Notes under the pieces: model-generated
Told to the model about the DNA's origin: nothing
The model's database searches: none
Seen by the model: only the letters and a program-made list of their open reading frames with translations
Made by a program: the position numbers and the translations under genes
NCBI RefSeq assembly: GCF_011397635.1
Contig: NC_064772.1
Span: 13,841,035 to 13,905,034, forward strand
Length of the DNA stretch: 64,000 bases
Reading direction: 5' to 3'
Origin: Epinephelus fuscoguttatus
Taxonomy: Eukaryota; Chordata; Actinopteri; Perciformes; Serranidae
Shown: positions 1 to 11,180 of the stretch, piece after piece
How the letters are laid out: each line of letters begins with the position of its first letter
How positions within the stretch are numbered: the stretch's first letter is position 1

Positions 1-919
1 GAGTTTTTGGTTACAAAACATAATTTAGGAATCACTTAAGACTTATTTTGCATAAGCTGTCAGGCTAAAAACAGACATAATCCAAAATACTAATAAAAAC
101 ACAACACAGGATGACAAACACATGAAAGATTGGAAGATTAGGTTGTAAAATAAGAGAAACAAGCCATTGTCGTGGTGTTGAGAATCCAGCATTAGCAGCA
201 GCCTGTCCTCATGTCCTCTGTTGCTGTAATTCAAATCAATAAGCAGGTCAGCGCCTATAGGCATCACGTCTGCATGAGACTGTGCGTGCCATGTTGTGTG
301 TGTGTGCGCGCCAGAGGGGGATTTTCTGAGTCAATCGTTTGTGATGGAGGCGGCTGCAGCGTTTCATTAAGCTGCTGTGATGCAGAGGCTGGCAGTCAGT
401 CAGAGATTACAGGCAGACTGGCAGCGGCCCTGTGTGTTTGTGTGCGCCTCTTTTTATCTGCACCTTACCCTCCTCACAGATGGTGATGTAGGCCTAGTTT
501 CACCCCCCCCCACCCCACCGACCCCACCCACCCCCCCCCCCTCTCCACCTACTGCGACAAGCTTGTGCTTTCTGCCGACTCAAGAGCTCCATAACTCATC
601 TTCAGTTTTCATTATTGTTGTGTTTGTTGACACAAAGAAGACCTGCGCACACCGGTGTAATGTCTCTAAAAACATTGGCACTGAATGCTAAGTCCCAGTA
701 AACGTGTCGCAGCCATTGTGAGGTGTCTTAAAGAATAAATTATGACAGACTGCCCAGCATTTAAAAACAATGCGCCACAGGAATTTCATTTCTTTTAAAA
801 ACTGGACGGAGAGCGATATGTTTGCATTGTGGCTCACTGCAAGAGAGGTAACTGACTAAAGGGAGGGGGAAGGGAGAGGGCAACAGGGCAGAAAGGGCAT
901 AAAAGAGGGGGAGGGGGCA
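1..919. other. 3' flank of the carbonic anhydrase gene
   Basis: No second gene is visible here. The stretch holds a C-rich, pyrimidine tract at about 499-545 and purine-rich sequence at 855-920 just after the carbonic anhydrase stop. Part of it is presumably the 3' UTR, whose end I cannot place. Confidence 0.5.
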
Positions 920-3900
920 TCACTGGAAGGAAGCACGGACAGAGCGACCCTTGAGAGGCTGGGGAGGGCGGTAGTTGTCCACCATGCAGCACTCGGGCTC
1001 ACCCTCAGCGGAGAAGAGCAGGCTGCGGAATTTGGCCATCTGTGAAAAGGGAGAAGACTGTCATGTTAGCCATTCCTGCTGACCTCCTGTAACTGTCACT
1101 CAGCAAACACATCACTTGTGTCATAGCTGAGTCACTGACTTCAATTCAGAGCCTTGTGCTGTGGATTTCATCTTAACAATTGTATCGTTGATACTTAAAG
1201 GAATAGTTTGACATTTTGGGAAATAGATTTATTCAGTCGCCATGATGACAAGTTCGATACCACTTTCAAGCAAGCCCCTGAAAACAGTGCCAGGCTTTGA
1301 AGCCAATTTTACATAATGATCAAACATGGAATTGCAGCTTCCGTCCGAAGACTTTTTCACATAGACTTACATTGTGAAAGAAATATCTGTAAATAAGTGG
1401 AGAAATTTTTTTGAGCATCACAACCCAGATGAAATGAGTTGTTTCACCATCAGAATTAGATTCATTCTGTCTGATAACTTCTAAATCTAGAATAGTCACA
1501 TGATTAAATTATTTTATCTCCATTCAAGTTAGCAGAGCACTAAACTGGAAGTTAGCCGCTCAGCAGTAAGTCGTGCATTTGCTCCAAGGGCCCCATGATG
1601 CGAAGATATGGCAATTTCCACACTGCGGAAACTGAGCAATTTTTCTTCACTGAGCAACTTTAATAAGAATGAATGGGGCTTCGCATCCACTCATGTATGT
1701 ATGCCGAATGCAAAGCTAAAGCTAGCAGCCCGGTTTGCTTAGCATAAAGACTGCATTGTCTGTATGCTAACGATAAAGCTACAGTTAGTAGCTGGTTAGT
1801 TAGTGGAAGAAACAGCTAGCGTAACTCTGTCCACAGGTAGCAAAATCCTCCTACCAGCACATGTAAAGATCACCAATTAAAATGTTGTATCTCATTACTT
1901 TGATGTGTACAAAAACTTAAGTGTAAAAACTACAAATTGAGGTTATTTACCACTTATAGTCTTTATGCTAAGATTAAGCTTGCCGCCTCGTTCCTGTAGC
2001 GTCATGAAGGAGATACCAAGCTAATGTTACAGAGTTGCAAAATGTAGCTGTTGGTGAGCAAAACACAGGCATACTGTGGTAATACGGTGCACAAATAGAT
2101 CTGGGAGATGGGTAGTTAAATATAGGGGCCTCCTGTTTCCTTCTCAACATCACCATGAAAGAAAATAAAGGTGGCTAATGGCTGTGAAAAGGAAGAACTG
2201 GAAACTGGGATCAGACGAAGGCTTTTGCGGTACACGGTAAGTATTGTCAGCTAACATATGAACCATAATTAACTGACATAAAGTTATCGTTTTTTTTTTT
2301 TTAAAGTGAAAATTTTAGATGTCTTTATTTATAATGGCAGTCAGTATAAGTGCTAAAAACTGGTTGCAGACATGTTTAGCTGGCTAACGTTACATAACTG
2401 TCCAGTGTAAATTTATGTAATGGCTCACTTTAATCACATTTAGCATTAGCACACACAGCTTAGCCAGCTAAGTCTCTCAATTTCACTAATGTTACAAACA
2501 TGTAAAAGTCGTGCATTCAAAATGTTACTGAATCTATGATGCATCACATTTTATAAGCTGAACGTGTTTTGTACAAAAATTGTATTTTTAGCAAAAGAAA
2601 TGCATTGCCTAATCTTTATTTTAAGCTAACTGCTGCTGGTGTTAGCTTCCAAATAGACACAAACACAAGAGTGGTATCAATCTTCTTGACTAACACTTGT
2701 CAAAAAAGTTTCCCAAAATCTAGCAGGGCAAGAAAAGCAAGTCAGCTGCTACAGCATGGTGTCAGGTGGCCTATTTAAAGGATTTATCATTAACTCAGGC
2801 TAATGAATTAGTCCACGGTAATGTCACTGCTGCAGCCGCTTGAGTATCATGTTCACACTGGGTAAGAATGCACTACTGGGACAAAATGATTCAGTTAATT
2901 GTGTATTACCTGATTAGCAACCATTAACTTAAGACATGTATGACTTCATATGAATGACTTCCTCGTCATTTATCTGCTTGACCGGCCTCATATGGCACCA
3001 AGTCTAAAGGTTGTGTCAACACGTCTCACATGTTTACCCTTGAGACACCTACTTGCCGCCATGAAATAAACATTTGAGCTGGCAGTGTTCATTTCAAATG
3101 GCCTATAAAGACTCCAACCACAAGGACAAATCTGCCTCAGGAGGCTGTTAGTTTAGATTACTGGGTGGTTAGAAGTCAAATATCCACTTCAGCAGTTTAG
3201 GGTTAGGGGTAATTTTAGGAGTAGGCTAAATACTTAGCAAATGCAGGTATGATGTCGACAGTGTTTATTCAGTTATGGTTGAAACCACCCACAGACTCAA
3301 ACTAAGTTTCTTCATCAACAGTATGTGATGCATGTGTGGGGTGGACATTTCCTGTTGACTCTCCACACACTGAAACAGAAATTCTGTGGTAATGCAATAG
3401 CATGTGTGAACTCTCATTTGTCTCCGTTCTCTTGGTATTTTCTTTTTTCTTGTGAAAGTGAAACAGGCTGCTGTATTGCCTCTCCTCCCATTACAGAGGT
3501 TTCTTCTTCTCCTCTCAGCTTATCTGAACAATTAAGCCCTTGATTTAGATCGTAGAGTAAGAGAGGATTTGCAGACAGGGCTATTCTAGACCACGGGCAC
3601 ACAGCCAATGCTTCTACTACCCACTGAATGGGATCTGTGAGCACGCCATACCTGCTCACAGCTGACGGTGATTGGCTCTTTGCAGACAATCCAGGTGACG
3701 CTCTCCAGCAGAGGAGGTGTGGTCAGGGAGCCATCATATGTCCAGTAGTCTAGGCTACCAGGGAGCAAGGTAGAGGGGTCAAAGCCACAGAAAGAAGTCT
3801 GCTTGCCCTGAACACAGTAAAGAAAATGAAGAACAGGTTGGTGAAACACCTCATCAAAAATCATCAAATGAATGAGAATACAGTTTTTATGGAAACATAC

Positions 3901-6344
3901 CTTGGTCTTGATGGAATCAAAGGCGTCAAGAATCTTCTGCAGACTTGCATTTGCAGCACCAATCTGAAAAATAATAATACAGTGTTAAAGGGATTAATTA
4001 TATGATCATCAGCAAACAGCAGTACCCATTGCTTTAAAGGTGTGCAGTGTGTTGTGCTGGTTACAGTAATACTAAACAACATGCTTTAACTACTGACCTT
4101 CAGGAATACTCCAACAACAGCGAGCCCATCAGGCTTGCTAGCAGCGTCACCAAAACTTGGGTATTTGGTGTTCCAGTGCACCAGATGGAGCTGGGAATAA
4201 ATGAAACAGATAAATAAGAAATAAAGCCCCTCGAAAGTAGTCTTGTGATCCATTTTCAGAACCATGGAAATTCTGCCATTTCTTATCTGTATCAGTAGAT
4301 ATTGAACTGAAAAGCAGACGGGATGGATGGATTTTTTAAGTTTCTTTTGACTTCAACAAAGCTTTTTGATCAAGGTAGGGGTGGGGATAAAACATTATTC
4401 TGTAAGACAATAACTTGACTCAACATTTTGGATTTATTTTTAGTTAAAAAAAAAATGTCAAAAATGTAGTTATTAAAGAAGAACAACCAAAAACATATTC
4501 TCATACAGCAGTTTGTATTATATGTCACAAATTAGCACCCCTACCAGTTAGGTTAAGTTTAGTAAAAACAATCATCACAGTTAAGCAAGTTAGGTTTAAG
4601 AAAAAGAAACACGGTTGGGCGTCTTCAGGTTACATACCTAACGTAAGGTTACATGCTTAACATAACGTGACGACGTAATGATGTTCTGTAACTCTAATTG
4701 TTACTCTATTAGGCATTGTTTTTTGCTTTTGCCCCTTGAAAACACTTCTTATCGTGTATATTTGTATATTTTGACAGATATTTGATACACATTTGTTTCT
4801 AAAACTGAGCCCAGTGAGTGACCCTGACCTGGTTGTTACTGGTTGTTGAACGTTAAACTGTGGTTACTGTACTTAGTGTTACTGTAATTTGAAGCATTCT
4901 CTGGCACAAGGATTTCCTTTGGGATAAATAAAGTTCTATAGAATTGAATTGAATTGCAAATAACTCAAGGTTCATTTGAGTTTCACACTGGAACCGAACA
5001 ACTGTCTCCTTGGGGAAAGTCTTGTGTTTGTTTGAGCCACCCACAACCTCAACTTGGCTCCTCAAGCAGAGTTTCCCTCTTTATACTACTTCCTTCTTTA
5101 CTCTCGTCAGTGCATTGGTCACGTGATTGCAGCCGCCACAACTACATGGGTTACATACCAATTATTTGCTGATCATTACATGGGTTATATATGAATTCTG
5201 GTGCATTATTTTTCTTGGATAAACATACCAACAGTGCATGAGAACAGCCTGCAACTATATTAATTTGCTCACAGATTGAAGTTTCACCTATACAAACATT
5301 CCCTGGGGTTAAATACCTTAATTGGTTGAGTTCAAGCAAAAAACAACAGATAACAAGCACAAAAAAGTTGGTGAACTGGCAAAGCTTAAAGGCAAAGAAA
5401 ATTAGGCTAGTTCTCTACTTGGGCCTAACTTTTATCTGAGCCAGAGAATGATATTTAAGTTCACTACCTACAATACAAATAAAATTAAAAACTCAAATCT
5501 GCTTTATCCTCCTCGTTACTGTGTGTCAACCTCAATCTGTCAGAAACAATAGCTGTATGAGTATTACTTTCATAATAATGGCTCAGAGCATCCATACCTC
5601 AGCAGGATACTTGGTCCCCCCCACAGTATGTTCGGAGCCCTTGTCATCAGAAGCTCCCCAGTGGAAATGAAACTGCTTGAGCCTGTAGACTCCAGAGATC
5701 GGTCCGTCTGTCAGAGCTGCAGAACAAACACACATTTTCCCATCAGTTTCCCACACTGACCGTGGGTAGCGCTGTGGTCAGCCATGATGAGACCTTGTTA
5801 TAAAATGATGTGGTGATTCATAGGCAAGTTTTAAACATCCACGTAGAAGGAAAAATTTTTTCCGAGGGGCAGACAATATGAAAAACCAAGGTACACATTA
5901 ACAAGATGTAAGTATACACACCCACACACACACACACACACACACCACGTACACACTTGTGACACTGTGGCAGACATGGAGGCAGACTCAGTTCCTGTTG
6001 TGTCGTCAAATTGAGGATTCAGTCGCAAATCATGTCCAGGTATTGTTAACATCAAGCCTCCTTCCAATGTTACATCATGAATCTATTCGCAGCCTACAGA
6101 GTGGCTGAAACTGTAGCAGATAATCCTGTACATTGTTCTATTTCTGGTGCTGCATTAGGAAATGCTGTGACACACAAACACACACACACACACAGCCCTC
6201 TCCAAACAGGACCAAACAGGATATTTGATTCCCAGTAGTCGGCCTCAATAGATAAAAAGGTGCAGACGCAGTTTAAGGGTGTGTGGAACAAAGGATGACT
6301 GAAAAATAAAAATAAAGAGGCCATCCATCTTTTCCACTGCGCGT

Positions 6345-6383
<39 letters not shown>

Positions 6384-7910
6384 ATGTATAACATGGTGTA
6401 TGACACTGACATGCAGACTTAGCCTTGTCCTTTATGTAAAAGGGCAGGGTGGAAAATAAGTGAAATACCAAGGAAGAATGAAGAGGCTCATACTCATCTA
6501 GCTCATATTCTCAGCAAAAGTGCTTTTGTTTTTCATCTTGATGGGCGTCCAGTAGATTGTGTTGTTACGTAACCATATTCTTCTTTATCCTTTATCACAT
6601 CAGCTAAAGGACAACCTATCCAAATCCTTAATCCATAAAAACCCTACATTTTTCTCATCTCTTTTTGGAATAAAATCTTACAGGAATGGAAATGCAATTA
6701 AAATAAAGAGGAAAAAATAATGCAATCTCCATTTTTATATTCTAAAAGGGAATAAAATCCAGCCTCTGTTATATGGTAACTCAGTCCCACGCATATTTGG
6801 CGCATTAACAGTGAACCAAGCCAGGGTTTGTTTGCAGAGTAACCCTTGTTTTCTGCGCTTTGACCCCACAGCCTGCAGAAAGGACTTGGCGTGGGAAAGG
6901 TTTACCCGGGCGTTGCATTACCAATTCAATTAGTATCTGCATGCTTTGTGCTCGGCTCTTCAATGGAGCAGCCGAAATTCATTCATTAATAAATGCATGT
7001 AAAAACACCAAAATGATAAAAAAAAAAAAAAAAAAATCTGTGTTCATTGAAGGCGCAGTTGGAAACTGGGGCGCATTATTCATCCATACAAATATTAACA
7101 TATTATTAATATGCTGGACAGTCTGACTGTGAGAGCTGCACACACAGCAGCCGAGCACTGAACCTGAATGCCGCATCCTATAAATCATCATCAGGACCTT
7201 GACTGTCTTTGTTTGCATACCAATAATCACACAGCTCCTCTTTTATAGCTACAAACATTGCAGTAATAATTGGAAACACAGGAGAATGTTGTTTCTCCAG
7301 GTTAAAACGAAATATAGCACTGCACATTTCTTAATCAGATTCTGATATCAAGCTGAAGGCTCAAATGAGCGGCTGTATTCATGCAATATTAATGTCACAC
7401 TAACTTGAGCTGTCGGTGTCGTCTACGAAGGACACTTGGAAGGAATGTCCGTTGTTGAGGATATCAAGGCAGGTGGAGGGGTCGTACTTCAGCTTGAGCG
7501 GCTTCAGCCCCGCGTCGTAAGATGCTGCACCAGGGACGATGTCAATGGGAGACTGGCGGAGTCCATTGGCAATAGGGAAGTTATCACACCATTTGTCGGG
7601 TCCTAAAATGACATATTGATACAACTGTGATTAGAATATTAGTCTTGAAATGTGCGTTTTTAATTAGACAAACTGCGCGTTTGGGGATGGTGATATGCTT
7701 AGACGCGCGTAAAAAGCCCCAAAATGCGCAGAATTAAAAGAAAAAAATCTCTGCAGTGACCCGTGCATTCCCTGTCCTCCCATTCATTCACTGCATACTG
7801 GTATGACTGGTTTAAACATCCCCCAGTGATGTCAACTCTACATTATTATAGCGTGTACGTGCAACGAGCGCCTCACCGTTGTTTGCTGCGTATCCCCAAG
7901 CGTGAGACAT
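920..7910 (-). CDS. cahz: Cytosolic alpha-carbonic anhydrase (CA2/erythrocyte type), seven coding exons
   Basis: Zinc enzyme interconverting CO2 and bicarbonate in the cytosol. Coding exons, read on the minus strand, are 7877-7910, 7405-7602, 5598-5716, 4098-4190, 3901-3963, 3652-3807 and 920-1039 (stop at 920-922). All junctions are GT-AG. The lengths 34/198/119/93/63/156/120 sum to 783 nt, or 260 residues, the normal length of the family, and the exon pattern is that of vertebrate CA2-like genes. Zinc ligands His94, His96 and His119 are present, as are the proton-shuttle His64, Glu106, Glu117 and the SLTTPP active-site loop near residue 197. There is no signal peptide or membrane segment, which supports a cytosolic enzyme. 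The start MSHAWGY is the usual one for the family. Introns 2, 3 and 6 are 1.7, 1.4 and 2.6 kb and contain repeats. I found no canonical poly(A) signal between the stop and base 1, so the 3' end is unresolved. The paralogue name (cahz versus ca1/ca2) is inferred from similarity to fish erythrocyte isozymes. Confidence 0.95.
1199..1980. repeat. Interspersed teleost repeats in carbonic anhydrase intron 6
   Basis: The segments at 1199-1262 and about 1700-1980 look like one interspersed repeat I recognise from percomorph genomes (beginning AAAGGAATAGTTTGACATTT and containing stacked TAGCTTAGCATAAAGACT-like words). The part between, about 1270-1700, resembles a second such repeat. There is no coding potential. 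The assignment is by eye. Confidence 0.5.
2600..2780 (-). repeat. Inverted partial copy of the 1199-bp repeat
   Basis: The reverse strand of 2600-2725 contains TTTTGGGAAA, GATACCACTCTTGTGT and AGCTAACACCAGCAGCAGTTAGCTTA in the same order as the repeat at 1199. It therefore lies in opposite orientation within the same intron and may be the other end of one element. Confidence 0.4.
4495..5265 (+). repeat. Dispersed repeat family F2, copy 1 (interrupted)
   Basis: The copy shares long matching stretches with 36468-36850 and 57775-58235, including GGGGAAAGTCTTGTGT, GTGATTGCAGCCGCCACAAC and the closing words GTGCATGAGAACAGCCTG. It lies in intron 3 of the carbonic anhydrase gene and is split by a LINE-like tail at about 4685-4957. 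Confidence 0.55.
4685..4957 (+). mobile_element. Probable non-LTR retrotransposon 3' end fragment
   Basis: The segment ends in a GGGATAAATAAAGTTCTAT-like word followed by GAATTGAATTGAATTG. This resembles fish non-LTR elements that terminate in short tandem repeats instead of poly(A). It interrupts an F2 repeat copy. The 5' edge is approximate. Confidence 0.45.
5922..5945. repeat. (CA)n microsatellite
   Basis: About 12 CA units with one interruption, in intron 2 of the carbonic anhydrase gene. Confidence 0.9.
6171..6194. repeat. (CA)n microsatellite
   Basis: Short CA run with one AAACA interruption, in intron 2 of the carbonic anhydrase gene. Confidence 0.85.
6346..6381. repeat. (CA)n microsatellite
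   Basis: About 18 uninterrupted CA units in intron 2 of the carbonic anhydrase gene. Confidence 0.95.
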
Positions 7911-8014
7911 TGTTACAATTTGGATCTATGAGTATCTAGAGCTGTAAATTCCCTAAAGCGAGTCGTCCCCCAGCGCACAAGCAGCCAGTGTCCTCCACCT
8001 GACAGCTGCACCGC

Positions 8015-8021
8015 TTATATA
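8015..8021 (-). promoter_or_regulatory. TATA box of the carbonic anhydrase gene
   Basis: The minus strand reads TATATAAG about 105 nt upstream of the carbonic anhydrase ATG. This would place the transcription start near 7985-7990 and give a 5' UTR of about 75-80 nt. A TATA-driven start fits a tissue-restricted, highly expressed enzyme. The start position is inferred. Confidence 0.6.
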
Positions 8022-9600
8022 GGGTCCCCTGTGAGCGGCGTGTGTGTCGGGCTGGTGTTGGCCACATGACGTCCGCGCAATGACCGGGAGGAGTTTCGAT
8101 GCGCCGCAACGTTGCAACACTGTGGATCAATGAGGATCTGTCTCTGCAGACCCCCCCCCCCCCCCACACACACACACTGCAGTGTGATGAGAATCACACT
8201 GGGCGCATTTTCACCTCTTTTCACCTCTCATAGCGGGTTTAACTTACATGCCATGTGAGGAAGTAACGGAATTACGCGGCAGCGTGCAGCCTATGTGTCA
8301 CCTTCAAACTGCAAGTGGGCTACAGCTGTGACTTTAAAGAAACAATCGCTGTAAGATATAATAACACCACGGACTGAGAAGTTAAAGGAAAATGGTTTGT
8401 CCTATAATAAGTTATTATTAAAGATTAGCATATTTATTACCTGTTGGTTCACCGAGGGGATGAATGAGAGATAAGTGTAAAACAGTTAACAAAAATGGAC
8501 TTTAATGTCAATGGCTGTGACAATAAAGCAATCAAACATTAATTGCAACAAAGGTTGTTTGGCTTCAACACTGCAGCCTGTGGTGTGTGTGATCCTAAAA
8601 AGGAACTAGAGCTTGCAACTGCACAGACTCTGTGTCTTGTGGGTTTTTTTCCCACTTCACTTGGAACTCCGAAATAATGAAAACAATCAAATTATTAGCC
8701 TATTTCCTGTAAGCAAATCATATACATAAAAAAACATTATTAGCGTCTTAAGGACTTTCGGTTGGCTCAGCAGTCCTAGAGTTATCTGGCCAGCTCTTGC
8801 ACACTGAGGCAGATAAAAACAGAAGGCGCACTGTACTGTATTTGTCCATCAGTGACGGTGCTGCTGCTGCAGGTATACACAAGTAGGACAACTCTGTGTT
8901 TACTGATAAAGAATTGACCCAGATGGCTGACACAGCACAATCACACACTAGTAACCTATATAACATATCATTATTTGCAAGAAAAGTATTTGCAAAAGTA
9001 CTACTACTACTAGAACTACTACTAATAATAATAGAGAAATAATTAATTGTCTTGGTGAAGGGTCATTTCATCCTTCCAGTGCCTCTCTCCAAAATCTCCA
9101 TTATAATTTGACTGCATCCTAGTGGCCAGTGCAGTGAATCAATGACAGCTCAAGTTTTTCAGTTATTCAGGCTGTGATGAACACGGTTGTGGTGGTATTA
9201 TGGTGCCACCTGCTGTTGGTCAGTGAGACTACAAGGTGAGTCTTTTGATAGGCAAACAAATACAACTGAAAGAAAAAATAATATTAATTCGAGTAGATAT
9301 TGCATAAAGGGTATTGTAGAACATAGTGCTTAAAAGGTCATATTTTTTGTGATTTCTCAACAGATAACTTATGAAATGTTAAATCATAGGCATACCATTA
9401 ATTTCAGTGGTAGGGTGACAGGGTAACTTGGTGCAAAATGTAGTGCAACAAGTGGATGGTATTATTAGATAAAAAATAATTATTTGCAGATTTGCTGTGC
9501 TTTTATTTTGAAGGATTCATGTCCGAAACGGAAGTGTTTTCATTTTATCTACTTTTATTCGCTGATAATAAATAAATCAGGGTGTTACGACAATGAACTG
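8022..9600. other. Intergenic region between the carbonic anhydrase promoter and rad51b 3' end
   Basis: Contains the upstream promoter side of the carbonic anhydrase gene, a C-run plus short CA run at about 8150-8178, and AT-rich sequence with a few ACT/ATA repeats near 9001-9032. I see no further gene. Confidence 0.5.
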
Positions 9601-9625
9601 GACATGAAAAATATCAGTCATATTT

Positions 9626-9631
9626 TTTATT
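9626..9631 (-). terminator. Polyadenylation signal of rad51b
   Basis: The minus strand reads AATAAA about 200 nt downstream of the rad51b stop codon. No long poly(A) remnant follows, so if the gene is a retrocopy its original tail has decayed. Confidence 0.55.
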
Positions 9632-9831
9632 AAAACAGAAGACAAAAAAAAATAGACATACGTATGGTCAAAGTCAGCACAGCATCCCTGAACATTAAAA
9701 CAGGAAGTAGTTTTCTCAGTGTCCTTAAAATAGGCTAATGGTGTGGACTTTAAGCAGGCAAGTAGCTGTGTCATTTCCTGGCATCTCCACACACGCACAC
9801 ATACACACAGGTGAGTCAGTGTTTGACCAGT

Positions 9832-10893
9832 CTAGTCCATAGGTCTGGTTATGTAATTGAATCCAGTCTGAACCCGGATTGGCTGCAGCCCTGGATCCGT
9901 GCCCTCATACAAGGTCTCCTGACTGCCCTCTCCACCCACACAGATCCCCTGCTTCTCAATGGTGTAGTTCAGCACAGCAAATGGAGCCACGGGTGACTTG
10001 GCTATCAGTATCTGTCTCTGGTGTGCGTCCACATACTGGACAATCAGACGTGTGTTAACACTGTGACTCCACGTGTTCCCCAGAGCTGCTGTTACAAACC
10101 CAGAATCGCCCTCAGATCCCCCCACGTGAGTTGTGATCTGGTTGGTGAGCACCACAGGGATGTTAAACTGGTGGGCCAGGTATTTGAGGGTGGAGGCCTC
10201 GTGGCCCAGCAGGTTGCTGCGGTGAATCAGGTTGCCGGGCAACGTTGTGTCAAACTCCTTTCTCACCACAGAGGCCACAGAATCCAGGATGATGAGACCC
10301 GCTCCAGTTGAGATTATGTCCTCTTCTAGTCTCTCCAGTCTGTTGAGGACATCTTGACAGGTGAGCTCCCTGAACAGATGCACCCGCCCGGCCATCTGCA
10401 GGACTTTCTCCTTACTGCTGAAGAAGTTTGGGAACCGGCTCTGCGCAATCTCCACCAGCCTCTCGGCAGAGAAAGCAGACTCTGTGTCTATGTAGATCAC
10501 ATCACTGTCCATGCCTCCCTCACTCTTTGGCAGAGTGGCCAAAACACTCAGCATCAGACACATCTGAGTCTTCCCACAGCCAGAGGGCCCTGTCACCTCT
10601 GTGATGGTCCCATAGGGCAGGCCTCCTCTCAGGAGTTTATCCAGAGCAGGTAATGATGTGGAGAAACACGAGTGTTGCTTCCACAGCTCCAGAGCCGTGA
10701 TGACAGGCGGTGCGACGGCTTTGCTGACGGACTGCATCAGCACCAAAGCTTTCTGATAGCTCATCCCTGCGGCATGCATCACCTCAACAGGAGTCAGAGA
10801 TAACAGGTCTTTACAGCTTTCTATGTGATGTCGTTTGAGTTGCTCACATATTTCGTCTGAAACGCCGGCTCGCTTCAGAATTCTAGTCGCCAT
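9832..10893 (-). CDS. rad51b: RAD51B, DNA repair protein RAD51 homologue 2, intronless
   Basis: RAD51 paralogue. In vertebrates RAD51B works in the BCDX2 complex (RAD51B-RAD51C-RAD51D-XRCC2) that supports RAD51 filament assembly in homologous recombination. The open frame is 353 codons without interruption. An N-terminal helix-hairpin-helix-like domain covers about residues 1-60. Walker A GPSGCGKT is at 102-109 and Walker B LIILDSV at 200-206. The stretches YIDTESAFSAERLVEIA, LDSVASVVRKEFD, LTNQITTH and AALGNTWSHSVNTRLI match RAD51B specifically rather than RAD51C, RAD51D or XRCC3. Length is close to the roughly 350 residues of vertebrate RAD51B. The start is the first ATG in frame and matches the family N-terminus. 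Mammalian RAD51B has about eleven exons over hundreds of kilobases, so a single exon here indicates a retrogene. Intact motifs and the absence of stops suggest selection. It is divergent from rbis, whose first exon begins about 230-250 bp away. Confidence 0.95.
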   Translation of the reverse strand: MATRILKRAGVSDEICEQLKRHHIESCKDLLSLTPVEVMHAAGMSYQKALVLMQSVSKAVAPPVITALELWKQHSCFSTSLPALDKLLRGGLPYGTITEVTGPSGCGKTQMCLMLSVLATLPKSEGGMDSDVIYIDTESAFSAERLVEIAQSRFPNFFSSKEKVLQMAGRVHLFRELTCQDVLNRLERLEEDIISTGAGLIILDSVASVVRKEFDTTLPGNLIHRSNLLGHEASTLKYLAHQFNIPVVLTNQITTHVGGSEGDSGFVTAALGNTWSHSVNTRLIVQYVDAHQRQILIAKSPVAPFAVLNYTIEKQGICVGGEGSQETLYEGTDPGLQPIRVQTGFNYITRPMD

Positions 10894-11114
10894 GTTGGGT
10901 CCTTTTCACATCTTTCTTTTCAACTGTTAAGACGGCAAAACGTTAAAACAATTCAACTTTCTTCTTCTTCTTCTTCTGCTTCTTCTGCTTCTTCGTGTTC
11001 TTCTTCTTCTACTACTGCTACATTGCGTAGACCCGCCCCACTGTGCTGTGATTGGCTACTCCTACCGCGTTGTAATTGGCTAGTACTTGTTACGTTGACG
11101 TGATGACGCAGCAG
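10894..11114. promoter_or_regulatory. Putative bidirectional promoter between rad51b and rbis
   Basis: The ~220 bp between the rad51b ATG and the rbis first exon holds a GC box-like CCCGCCCC near 11033, two ATTGG (inverted CCAAT) words at 11051-11055 and 11075-11079, and TGACGTGATGACG at 11096-11108, which resembles paired CRE/ATF sites. There is no TATA box facing rbis. This is typical of a housekeeping divergent promoter. Activity is inferred. Confidence 0.6.
10958..11022. repeat. (CTT)n-rich microsatellite
   Basis: CTT/CTG trinucleotides, GAA-rich on the strand of rad51b. It lies in the rad51b 5' UTR or proximal promoter, where length changes could affect expression. Confidence 0.85.
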
Positions 11115-11180
11115 AAAAGGCACGTTTGATAGTCGCTAGCACATGAGGATAACAACACCACCAGCAGCTTCTTAAATAAG
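11115..11180 (+). other. rbis: Non-coding first exon of rbis (5' limit approximate)
   Basis: The segment ends in AAATAAG followed by GTATGT, a strong splice donor at 11181. The next acceptor in phase with rbis is CTCCTCAG at 13405, five bases before the rbis ATG. A short upstream ORF of 10 sense codons (ATG 11143-11145, TAA 11173-11175) lies in this exon if transcription starts upstream of it. The transcription start itself is inferred. Confidence 0.55.

Noticed and set aside
6094..6471. 125-codon minus-strand frame
   Set aside because: Its core is a translated CA/GT microsatellite inside a carbonic anhydrase intron.
10021..10653. Plus-strand frames opposite rad51b
   Set aside because: Shadows of the conserved rad51b coding strand, with no independent family features.
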